Positions 11,424 through 23,700 of a stretch of 64,000 nucleotides of DNA are shown one piece after another. Every line of letters starts with the position of its first letter. The first letter of the stretch is position 1. Origin of the DNA: Liolophura sinensis (taxonomy: Eukaryota; Mollusca; Polyplacophora; Chitonida; Chitonidae); the NCBI RefSeq assembly GCF_032854445.1, contig NC_088302.1, positions 21,339,788 to 21,403,787 of the forward strand, given 5' to 3'. The notes beneath the pieces were generated by a model. It did no database searches. It was not told where the DNA came from and saw only the letters and a list, made by a program, of their open reading frames with translations. The position numbers were made by a program, and so were the translations under genes.

Positions 11424-14400
11424 GCTGTTTTATTGAGCACATGTATTAAGGTAAAGTCTTTGGACTCAGTCTTGCTGCCTGTGTTATACTCCTACACACA
11501 CACAACTTTATAATTATTTATAACTAAATATGCAAATTCCACTGTTTTATTATGGAGATCCTAACAGTACAAATTTCAGCTTTTAAGGAATGTTTCAATT
11601 AGATAAGATTTTGTTGTTGAGTATCAGGTCATTTCAAAAGTTTTGTGTGTAGTTTTAAGACAGTATGTATATGACAGAATTATCTTGGTATGCAGACAAA
11701 CCATGTTGGCAGTTAAATTGTTGACCAAAAAAGCGCCTGTAATTGTCATCTCAGCTTTAATAGGATTCTGTTGGAAACAGCCTTTCTTTGACTGAAAACT
11801 GGCAAAGTTGTCCAGAAAATCAATTTTATATTTTCATATTGTACTTCTCTGTATATTAGAACAAGTAATGCCTCAGTGTGCTGAAAGCTGTTGCTTAGAA
11901 TTTCCAAAGTGCTATAGAATTATCATTTAAAAGAAAATACCTATTAACTTGCATGTATGTCACTGACACCAGAAAATTTGCTGTTGTTATTTGAAAATTT
12001 TAGACATGGTGATTGATGGTAGAATTCCCCTGTGTCAGTTAAGTTCTTTCTAATGCAAGTCAGTATTTACAGCAAAGCAATTAGCAGTACACATTCAAAG
12101 GGCTCAAATTAGACAATTTTGGACATCCTGGTATTTTTTTTTAGTTGTATAAATTTTGCATTCCAAAAGAAGAATGTCACACTTATTTCAAAGAAGTCTT
12201 GCTAAAATGCATTGCAAAAAAGTACCTTGTATTGCTTGCAATTAAGTCCAAGTACAATTAATGTAATACAACTTTGAAAAAAAGAAACAATTTAAGCAGA
12301 AAAATCAGGAGCTATTTTCCTTGTTCCATCTTATAAAATCAGCAGATCATTGAGGTAGCCATTTTACTACTGCTAAATTTTTGGCTTGCTTTTCACCATT
12401 AGCAGGCTCTCATGTTGACCTTGATTCACAGAGCACTGGAGAGGCGAGTCTTCTCTATCTGTGAATGCCACACAAAGCACAGACCCACTATGTGCAGTAC
12501 TTTTGTTTGTTTCAGTTCATGCATGCAGCCTTTTATAAAGGGCAGTAAAGTTCAAGGTAGATTGAGCATTGCCTCTTAGAAACATGTAGCCTGCACATGT
12601 GGGAATATTGGGGCTTGAAATTCTGTCTTTGAGAAATTGATTAATGGAGTAATTAGTTATTATTGGTGATGGGTGACAGTGGCTGCGGTATGGAGGGTGG
12701 AGGAAGCAGGTCCGTAACCATCGCTTTGTGCCGGTGCCTCTCTTAGAGATCACAACCGTATCCTCATTCATAAACCAGAGTTGCCATGGTTACACATCTG
12801 CTCCTGATAAGGTTTCAAACTCTTGATGAAGTCTTTTTTTTTTTCACCCCCCCAAACCGCTAATGAAGGAGCACATTTAACGGAGGAGCACCAAAGAAAA
12901 AAACGCAGAGTAAATGGCTGTCATATAGTGAACTGACAAGCGGAATCTCTCTTTAACAAGTTAGGCGTGTTACGCCACCGAAGTCAACCAAGCGAGAGAA
13001 ACCAAAAGCGAAATTGCAGCTGCAAGCTTAAAATTTCAAACAAAAAGCTGTGTTGTCAAGTTGTGAACACAAGTCTGAATCATGCCTCATGCATTTTTGC
13101 TGTTGGAGTCTTTGGGAACAAGTAGTTTGCTGTGTTGCATGTTGGCTGGAATTCTTCGCAGTCTTTCATTATTCCCAGCCTTCTGTATTGAGCCAGTGAT
13201 TGATTGCTGCTGTCGTTGTTGATTAAATTCATAGTAATATTTTTGAAACACGTTGAAAGCAGTTGCTTAAAAATCTCTTCCTTTGGTTGAGGTGTGGGGT
13301 GGAAAGGCAAGAGGTTATGGTGGGTGGGCAAAGGATCTCTTCTGCAGCAATAGTGGGTGGAGGGGTGGGGGAGCAGATTACATGGAATATAGGACACATG
13401 TCTCCAAGGAGATGACACACCCATGTAACGCTGCACAAGCCAATCCATACCTCTCACCATTATGCAAAACGGCCTTGACAGCCCCGACAGCCCCGTAAGG
13501 TTCCCTATGCTTCTATAATGCCACATAGCTGGACACCTTTTGTGACAGCTCTCTACTGCCTCAGACAGGATCAATTGTCACATGTATCCTGAAACCTTGA
13601 GTCTAGTTGCCAGACTAATCTAATAAAGTTTCATAGCCAAAATGACATTATGGGTATATACCTGATGCTTTCAATGGAAGTTTCTTACTGATGTGGAAAA
13701 GAATTGACAGGGAACTAGAATGTGTCTGAAAGCCAATAAATACCAGTACATATATCTTGTAACAAAGAATTTGTGTCGCCAGAAGAATTAGCCGAATGTT
13801 ACCTTGTTCGGATCTCAGATTTGTTCATTAATGAATTCTGTTTCCAGATTATCTTGATGTTACAGCATTTATTTTATCCACCTTCCAGATTGTAATGTTT
13901 TGGGATCTTTTCACACATTAAAATGTGGTAATTATGCAATATGTCATTGATATAGTGTTGCGTGTACTTTACATGTTTATTGATTGGGTTTTTTTATTTG
14001 CCAGATCACACTGCAAAAACAACATACAATGGTTACTTTTAGGATGTGGGGGGAAAAAATCCCCTAGGGACTGCCGGCATCCCATAATTATAGTTAATAA
14101 ACCAGGTGCTAATATTAGACTGGTAGTTTACAACATCCACATATATACATGTAATTCTTATTTCTAGGACAGATATTTACAGTATTTCTAACATTTCTCT
14201 TGTATTTTTTGTGTTCAGAAGATGCATGTATGCGTTGTTCAATAGATGGACTACTAAACCAATGAGAAATGAAAAACTATATTTTCATGTTACAGTTACA
14301 CTTGTGATGGGTGAAAAGAGTGGATGGAATGTCCTAAAAATTAGAAGAATTAGGGGATAACCTGTATGTTGTTTGAAGTCTAAATTACATGGAATATTTA

Positions 14401-17400
14401 CTGACAGTGGACTGACGACTTTCAGCATAAATAGGCCTATGCTTACGTTATGGTCATACTTTGCTTTGACATATTAGCAGTGCGACAGTCTCATTGTTCT
14501 GTTCACTAGCATGGCTTCCCTATACCATTGTTTAAGATACAAAAGGACATCCCTGTATGATGTAGAGAGGTATAGTCTACTAACCTTCTTATCCAGTACG
14601 TTGTAATTTCCTATAATTAAGCAGCTACAATACGTAAAGTACAACATCACCAGACATCTACTTTATATCTTAATTGATGGGTTTCTCCTGGGGCTCTGCC
14701 TGTTTCCACCTCCCCCCCCCACCCCCCACTCCCCCCCACTCCTCCCCCGTAATGCTGCTTGCAGTCATAAAAGTGACATATTCAAGCTTGCTGCATAAAA
14801 TTCAAATCAAATAAATAAATAAATATATCTTCGTTAAACTTGATTTTTCTTAAAAAAACATTGCTTGAGAATAAATTTCTGTGGATACATCAGCATTGAG
14901 AACTGTATGTATTTGTAGTGTTATGAAAAACCCCACTAACATGTCAGGAATTAATGTCTGTATCATACAATCATGTATGTGTATGTCAGATCAGTCTTAT
15001 AGCTTACGATTCATTTCACATTTTTGTTGAAAATGAACAGGTTCAGGATGGAATTGTATAAACTTCACATCTGATATCTTGCAAATAAAGCTTTTTGTAC
15101 ATGTATGTGCATTTGCACATCAGATTGCAATAATTGCAAATTGGATGCTGTAACTGTTGTCAACGGCAACCATATCTCTTGAAAAATGAACTGATCAGTT
15201 TAATACCAACATTTCAGGTGTCAGCCATTTAATCCAACACTTTAATATTTCATATATAATCTTAATCCCAGGGTGGGCACAATCAAGTAGGTTTATTATT
15301 TTGTGCTTTCTGTCAGCATTTATGTTTTTTCTTGTACGACTGAGAAATCTGTTAATATCATACAAGAAGAGAAGATAGTCAGAGCCTTACCTTAAAAGAA
15401 AAACAGATGCCCCTGAGAATGGGAGTATATTTAAATCCTGATGAAACTATAAAAGTGACCAGCCCAGGCTTATTCCATGAGATCTGCAAAGGTCTGCCTG
15501 TGTGTGTGGGAGATGCCAGGCCAGACTGCCATACTGTGCCCACCCACACTCAGCAAGATCTGACAGACAGTTCCAGGGACAGTTATCAGTGGTACTCTGT
15601 TATTTTCCTGTCTGTCATTGTTCTACACTAGGGGAGAGGGCATTTGGTTCACTGTATGGTCTGACAGAGCTACCTGTCATGTACTTATAACTCCTTTAAT
15701 CACCACTTACCTGTGTCTGGTTAATCGTTCTGTCTGTGCTAACAGCACAGGCTCTGTCGCCTCCCAGCTTTGATCTCAGCAGGTGTAAAATCCACGGGAA
15801 ATCTTGATCGACTCAGGATGTGAAGTGAACTCCACGTTCCTCTATCACCACAACAACATGGTTATGCGGCAGTACTGTATGCCAGGCTTTGATTAGGTAA
15901 CCTGGCTTACCATGTACTGTGTGATATGCACATGCAGTTTTTCTCATACAGGGAGGGGCAGATACCCCGACAGTACCTTAAGGGTATGTTAGGGGGGAGC
16001 TGAGAGCCTGACAATGTACAGTTATAAGCAGTACCACATCACTAATCATTCACAGCCGGCTACAGCAAGAGCCTTGTCACTCTGACTGCTAGCAACACTG
16101 CACAAGATGCTGGAGACAAACCTGATGGGGCTTACGAGTGGGGGTTTCATCTGAATCAATATCATGACCTCAGCATGCAGATTCCACTCCGTGCTTGTCA
16201 GTTTGAAGGTGCAGGGTCAGGTTTTACAGCCTCTGCTTCATGGACACATACACCTCTTGTACATATCCCTTCTTAATATCCAACCTGGAAGTCAAGAGAA
16301 GAAACTATTTGTGGCAGATATCTTCTTGGTAATGTTTCTGTTACTAAGAAGGTAGCTCTCCCATATAAAAAAAAATAGGTGCAGTGTTATTTAAAGTGAG
16401 AACCATTCCACTACTGTTGAAGAGGTCTGTGCTGCGCTGCAGTGAAGAGAGCATAAAGTCCTTGTAATGTTGTACAACAGCAGCTGCGGCCTTTGAGGTT
16501 AGCTGCGGGATCTCTGAGTCTCTTGTATCCCCCTCCCTCCCCCCCATTACTGTCTGATACACTATTGATACACCCACCCATCCATCCAAATTGTTACTTT
16601 AAGGGGATGATAAGTACACATAATAGAACCTGTTTGATAATTAAATAGCCTGAAGAATTATATTGATCAACACAATTTCTCTTGAAACTGTTTGTGTATA
16701 GAATTTAGTTAAAATTAAAATCAATCTCCATGTCAACCTTTCAGTGTACATATATCTAGTATACTGTATGTTATCATTGACCTACTTGTAGGCAAAGAAA
16801 TGCTTAAGTAGTTGTAGGGAGAGTTGTATTGTGTTGGCAGTGTATAGTGTTGTATTTAAGTACTTCATATGTACTGTATTATGTTGGAAATGCTATCGGT
16901 GGCTATTGATGCATTTGGAATATAATGTTGCATTGTGTTGATAATGGTAGTCTACATTTATCACTTCAGTAAATAAGGCTCATAGTTAGCCCCTTCGCTC
17001 AGATTATTGGCTCTTTGTAGCCTGAGTTTAATAATTAACACCCCCCTCCTATCCCATTTTTCTTCCACCAGCCACTACTCACTACTACAGAAGAACTATT
17101 ACCAACGCCAGTGCCATAATCAAAATCGATGGTATTAAATCATATTAGATACACAGTACGAAATTGATTCACGAGGCCTTTATTCTTATGCAGGGGCTAG
17201 ATTATGCAAATATACAGAAGAAGGATAATTTTGATTTGGCAATATGCGCATGTATGAAAAGCAAAGAGCTCTGGTATCATTGATTGTCATACCGTGTTGA
17301 TGGGGGTTTAACCATTGGCAGAGAGGATTTGGGGCCTGCAGATCGGGAGGGCTGACTGCTTGACTCCGGCACTCTATCTTATTGATTTGCTGGACCAGTA

Positions 17401-17715
17401 AAAAACCAGGACGACTGGTATAATAGCTTTCTGCACATTAATGAGTGGCGCTGCCAGAATGAATGAAATTCAGCTTAGTTCAGAATGAAACATTTGTTAT
17501 GCTTTGATTCAGAATATTCAGTGAATCTGATGGGGAATTAGGGGGAGGGGGGAATTCAAAATGGCTTTTATTGAGAAGCTTTTTACACCAAACATACTTT
17601 TGTGTGTGTGTTTAATTTCAAACGTCCTTGTGGTACCTATTTGACAAATTCTGTTAAAGTTCTTGACTTCTATTGACAAGATGCCGTTATAGATTTGCAG
17701 TGGCAGTAGAAGTTT
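11424..17715. other. Long stretch without recognised genes
   Basis: Intronic or intergenic. A C-rich tract lies at 14711-14747 and open but unrecognised frames at 12517-12771 (-) and 13080-13574 (-, 164 codons, no family features). The 15370-16600 part is less A+T-rich but gives no protein match. I see no YIPF5 N-terminal exon here. Confidence 0.35.
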
Positions 17716-17942
17716 TTTTATTTATTTACATGTATTTATTTGATTGGTGCTTTATGCCGTACTCAAGAATGTTTCATTTATACTACGGTGACCAGCATTA
17801 TGATGGGAGGAAACTGAGCAGAGCCGCGTGCAAACTCATGATCATCCGCAGGGTGCTGGCAGACCTTCCCACATACGGCCAAAGGCTTAAACTCACAGCA
17901 ACTGGATTAGTGGGATCTCCTCAGCCATGGAAGCCCCTGAGT
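17716..17942 (-). mobile_element. SINE family 1, near full length
   Basis: On the minus strand the hallmark tail precedes TTTATT-type repeats; the body reads 'cataatgctggtcaccgtag'. It extends to within the tRNA-like head ('tggcttcc...gagatcccac'). Confidence 0.78.
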
Positions 17943-18271
17943 TTTTGATGTGAACAGTCATTTGTGCGTGCATGTTAATAAGTATACTTCCACATGTCAC
18001 GGTTTAAAATGCAAAATCAGAACAGAGCCTTCACCTTCTGCTTTTAGGTCACATTATTTGAAAATGTTACTGTATGTGCAGTTTCTGCTTGTTCATGTCT
18101 TTGTATTATAGAGAGCCTCTGGGAAGAGCAAATTTTACAATTTGACACCATTACACATGCACCCTCTCGTTAAATATAGGATTCGTTTAAACATTTTATG
18201 ATTGTGAATAGTGTGTAAAGAGGTATAGATATAAAGCTGTAATGGTTTATGGACCAGTCTCACACGTCTGA

Positions 18272-18405
18272 GAACCAAGATCAAGACATGATGGTGCAAT
18301 CAACACATGATGGTGCGATCAACACATTATGGTGCGATCAACACATGATAGTGCGATCAACACATGATGGTTCAATCATCACATGATGGTTCATTCAACA
18401 CATGC
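18272..18405 (+). repeat. 19-bp minisatellite, about 6-7 units
   Basis: The unit is 'catgatggtgcgatcaaca' with single-base variants. Confidence 0.85.
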
Positions 18406-18414
18406 TTTGCTACC

Positions 18415-18655
18415 TAAACCCTCAACTTTTTCAAATGGAAAAGAATAACTTTCAGTGAAATTTATGCGCATTTTCATCTTTAGATTTTGGAGATAAAACT
18501 ACATTGGATGGATTGGTCAGTTTTAGGGTTTCATAAAAAATATAATTTTATCAGTCTCCACACAATAATGACTTGAGAATACGCTTGAATAAACACTTCG
18601 CAAACATGCGAAAAGGTTGAAGAATTGCAGTAGTCATTTCTGGGAGCTGTGGCTT
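18415..18655. mobile_element. MITE family M2 copy
   Basis: Left end 'accctcaactttttcaaatg'; right end 'aacatgcgaaaaggttgaag' plus 'aattgcagtag'. The interior 'tggagataaaactacattgg' is shared with the copies at 48967 and 57385. Confidence 0.7.
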
Positions 18656-18892
18656 TGATCTACTGTATTAAACTCTTTAGTCAGAATCACAACATATGTG
18701 ATGAATAAATCATACTAATTATTAAATTGAAATTGATATAATAGGTTAGCCCTCTTTAATAATTTATGAATATGTATTAGCAGTATATTCAGTTACCTTT
18801 TTTAATGTGTGTTCGAAAATCAAGAGTTTTGATTTAATTTGTTTTCCAAGTTTTTCCATACATGACATGGTATATTAAAAGAGACTTGTTGA

Positions 18893-19113
18893 AAAGTGCT
18901 GGCTGACCCTGCAATCATCAGTCCCTTGATCACTGAGGTTGCATGTTCAAATCTAGCCCTCATTGTTTCGGCTTCATCTATGTTAAAAGTTTGTCAGGTA
19001 CATGGCTAAGGTGCGTAGTCTACTCCATGTACTCCAGTTCCCTCCTCCCTTCAACCTTACTGGGGTCATAAGCCCCAAAAAAGTCTTAAGCACAACACTA
19101 AACACCAATGAGA
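18893..19113 (+). mobile_element. SINE family 3, tRNA-like
   Basis: A B-box-like 'gttgcatgttcaaatctagc' lies near the head. The 3' end reads 'acaacactaaacaccaatga' then 'gataaataaaca'. It is a single copy here, distinct from families 1 and 2. Confidence 0.55.
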
Positions 19114-19643
19114 TAAATAAACAGAGACATAATCACATAGATTTATTGTTTTCATCGCACCTCTTTTGACAGTTATGTTCTCTAGCTGTTGCAGTGGATA
19201 GATCTTATCATGGAACAACCTCTCATCAAAGAATATTTTTTGAACTGCAGTTTGTTCTTTTTGCTGGATAGTACATCTGAGGAAGTTTACCCTCAGTACC
19301 AAAGTGTTGTAACTTCTGTTGCGGTAGTAAGATGTTAGGATAGCGATGATCTACTTTATATCATGTTCAAAAAATGAAGCAAATGTCTGCAATATTAATG
19401 TATTTTTTGTGAGATTGGAAAGATACTGTGGAACAGAACATTTCTGCCTTTCTTTCCTTTTTGCCTGGTTTGACTCAGTGCCAGGACACTTGAGTACCTG
19501 CAGGCGGTAAATCGTTGATGTTTTGCCACAAATGTTTCATGAGGCCCCCTATCGCTGTGAAATCATTGTGGCTAGAAATGTCTTGGATCATAATTGTCTC
19601 ACGTCAGATACAACAGATTCGGTGCCACAGCACAAATATGTCT

Positions 19644-19833
19644 AGTGTCAGTCTTCAACCTTTTCTACTATGCGTTATGCTATTATAAAATGATCCTAAA
19701 ACTGATTTGTTTTTGTCATTAAAGATGCAAACTTCATACAACCATCCAAATTATTTCTCTGCAGCCCATAGTTCTCTCGGAATATTTCAAATATTGACGG
19801 CAGATGCAGTAGGAAAAGTTGAAGAATTCATGT
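19644..19833. mobile_element. MITE family M1 copy
   Basis: Ends 'cagtcttcaaccttttct' and 'aggaaaagttgaagaattca'. The interior shares 'aaagatgcaaacttcatac' and 'cccatagttctctcggaat' with copies at 29021, 34356, 45206 and 50548. Confidence 0.7.
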
Positions 19834-20749
19834 ACATATACACTTTCACCTGTATTCTTATCTGTGCGAGATAAAAGAATCTTATTTGATACAGTGTGCC
19901 ATAATGTTTTCAAACATTCGGTCTAGTTTTCTGTGAATATGCTAGCCCTTTATGTGAAATGTTTTATGGGAAGAAAGAACTCTCTCTGTTGATGAAACCA
20001 ATGGAGCATGACTTTGTGGATATACTAGTACATGTGTTATGTGATTGCAATATTGTACATGTCTGGATACAGAATGAGCTAGCTGGCAGCACCATGGTTT
20101 GTTAATTAAAGTTGATCACAGTTGATTAGCTTTACCTGATTAACTGTGTACGTACTTAGACTTATGTGCACTAGGGCAGGTAACATGGTTGACCTTGTCT
20201 GCATAAATACTTGATGTGATATGATGTATTTATGAGTACTATGTATAGGATCATATCTGGGTTGGTAAAGAAATGCAAAAGGTGTGATTGTCTCAAAATT
20301 CCTTAGTTTTTTCTTTAATGAAAACTGTTAGTGCACTCTTTAAAGGCTATATATTACTATTGACAATCAGGTCACACATGAATGAATTTCAGGCCAACTG
20401 AAACATGGATTTTGCTTTCTTTACTGGCTTCCACTGACCAGTTGCACTTAGGCATTTGTAATTTCACTTTCAGTAACTTACAGTTATAAATGTTTATACA
20501 TGTACAACACCAGTGTTTATAGGACATCTTACCATTTTAAAGGGATATAGAATCGAAGCCGATTGGCTGACAGTGTAGATAGGATTTCTTGGGTTAAATC
20601 CTGCTGTCTTGGTCATGCTTGAATAAAGGCAAAATTCCAATATTCAGCTTAATATTGCTTTTCTGAGTCTGTATCCCTTTAAAAATATGATCATTATTAA
20701 TTTTGCGGTGTGTACACATGTATAATCAACACTTTATTTTGTTTTATAG

Positions 20750-23700
20750 ACAATGACAGTGTTAAACCCCCTCAAAAGTGCGGACCATACCATAATGCAA
20801 GACACAGATCTGGCCGGCCCTTTGGTTTTCTGTCTGGCATTCGGAGGTTCACTTCTCTTAGTGAGTATTGGATGAATATTGTCATGTTTATAAATTACAG
20901 ATGCCGATGAGACAGTGTGATTGCATTCCGCTTCTGATGCAAGGTTTGTCAGATACAAGACAAAGGACACTGGCTTCCATTGGGTTCACTCCTCTTTCCT
21001 CTTCTCGTAGACTTGACTTATTTGTCGTATACTCTATTTTAGTGACATTTTTCGTGTAAGGTGAAGAAAAAACTGTGTTATGTAATAAAGATATAAAATG
21101 AAAGAAAAAATAATATTAATGATTTATTTATTTATTAATTTATTTGATTCATGTTTTATGCTATATTCAAGAATATTTCACTTATACGATGACTAGCTGT
21201 CAACGTTGTGATGAGAAAAACTGAAAACCAGAGAGACCTTGGGGAAAACCCACAACCATCTACAGGTTGTTGACAGACCTTCACACATACAAGCAGAGAG
21301 TAATCCAGCATGCATCAGCTTAATATAAATGAGTTTCAGAACTGGTTTGTTGAAATGTCAGAAGCTGTGTGGCCATGCATGCAGGCTTATGTAGCATATC
21401 AATCTTCAGAACTGCTGTCGATTTAAGAATTTCAGAAATTCATAGATTTCAAATTCATTTTTTTGGCATGGTTTTTGTTTTTCACTTGTCGTTCTGTACC
21501 ATTTGATTTGTTGCCTATGTTGTTGTAAATGCATCGACTGCTTTTCATCCGAGGTACTTTCGCTTAATTTGGTTGTTTTCGGCTCTGTTTCAGTCTGGTA
21601 AACTACATTTCGGTTACATCTATGGGATAGGCGTGGTCGGTTGTCTGGCTATGTACTGTCTACTGAACCTGATGAGCGTGACAGGCGTGTCAGCCAGCTG
21701 TATCGTCAGCGTACTCGGATACTGTCTCCTGCCCATGATAGCTCTATCCTTCTCCTCCATCCTCATATCATTACAGTAAGTACATTCACCCCTTCGGTAC
21801 TGATTTACATTTTCAGTATAGAGTGTAGTCAGGCTCATTTACTGATTTACGGTGAGTACACCTAACCTTCTGTACTGATTTAAAGGAATTACACTTACCA
21901 TCCTTTAAAGATTTACATTAGGTACACCTATTGGCCTTTACCGATTTACAGTAATTACACTTGTCCTCCTTTACTGATTTACAGTAATTACACCTGTCCT
22001 CCTTTACTGATTTACAGTAATTACACCTGTCCTCCTTTACTGATTTATAGTAATTACACCTGTCCTCCTTTACTGATTTACAGTAGTAAAGCCACTCTTC
22101 TTTACAGATTACCAGTAATTGCACCTATCCTCATTTATTGATTTCACTCATCAATACATCCTCCTGAACTGATTGTCAGTCAGTATCAGTGTCAAGAGGA
22201 AAACAGAATAACATTTAAAACTTTTTTCTTTTTCAAATTAAATCCTTGTGTAGAGAATATACTAGTGAAATAATTGCCTTAAGGACATTTCGTAAACAGC
22301 CAACCAATGAAAAAAATCAGTGTGCACAGTACTTCATTTCCTTGTCACCTGAGAGCCAGATAAGGGAGAACCAAACACATGTCTCATGGAGTTGTCGCCT
22401 TCTGGTCGATTGGTAAAGTGTCTCTTCTATGACAGGTCAAATGGTTTACATCCGATTTTAATTATCCCTGACTAGGGTAATTGCTCATTCCTCACTTTTT
22501 AACGGTATGCTCCTCCAGATATGTTTTTCATTTGAAATATTTGTAATGAAATATGTAGTTTTTCTTGTGAGACACAGTCAGAGCACACAACTTGGCATAT
22601 GTCATAGCTAAGAAAAAGACTTGACAGGAAATTTTTAGTGCATACATATATATATTGCAAAAGTTCTTAGAATGCCTGTTTTTTTGTTTTTAAATGTCAC
22701 TTTCTGACTTCTTCACGATAAGCTGCTTTATCTTTTTGTTGCCTTTGTTGGTTATGAAACAGCTACAAGTAACACTTTGTCATTGGGGGCTACATTGATT
22801 AAGCCACATATGAGTAAAAAATATGACACCATTTTTGAAATTTTTTTATTTTTTTTTTTTTATTTTGAGGGTCATAAGTACCTAGTCATTTTATAAAAAA
22901 TACGAGCAGGTTTTGGCTATGGCAGGATGTCACCTAATGATTCATTAGGTTTTCCATACTTCAGGATCATATCCATGTGTGATCAAGCAACGTATGTTAG
23001 TAAGACTAAAGTCATGAATTGCAGGTGCTTAGAAAGCCAAATTCAGCAGAAAAAAAGAACTCAAATTGTGATTGGTATATTGTTCTACAGAATAGAATCA
23101 GTGTGCAAATTTTGAACATCTTAGAGCAATTAGAACATTTTAACTGCCGCTAATGAGTTCCCTACCACTATCAGAGAGGGGCTGCATAGCTTCACTCTTC
23201 GTCTCTCAGTCTTTCTCACTTTTTCACAAGTTGCCAGTTCAGTTTAAAAGTCGAGGTATATACCAAGTCAGACTGGTTCATGATATTTGAATTGACACTT
23301 ACCTGTATCTTCAGCATCACAAGTTACAGATAAAAGCCGGGTTCTGGGCCATTTGAAAAAAAACAGAATGATGTACGGAGTTTAGGCTGTTATGTCTGTT
23401 TTCAGAACAAAAAATATAGCCATTTGTGTTCTCTTAAAAAAGCTTTGACATATATATTATGTAATAGCTGATGGTTCAAACCAGTAGGGAGTACAGGAAT
23501 TCTTACAACAAAATTTTATTTAAAAAAATTTTGTGCAGGCTCACTTTTTTGATTATTTTGAAAAACCAGCCTGATCTGCGAATACATTTTTATTATGGAG
23601 GCCAGATGCAACTAGTAATTTTATCCCAAATTTGAACAGCTTTTGACGGTGACAGGCTGTCACTTGATCATGGTCCAATAGATGCCAGTGGCTCAGTTTC

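Noticed and set aside
13080-13574. 164-codon minus-strand open frame
   Set aside because: No family features, biased composition (His/Pro/Cys scattered), and no splice context. It probably reflects a locally stop-poor stretch.
21918-22124. Minus-strand repetitive frame (Cys/Lys/Ser/Val)
   Set aside because: Translation of the 33-bp minisatellite, whose unit length is divisible by three.
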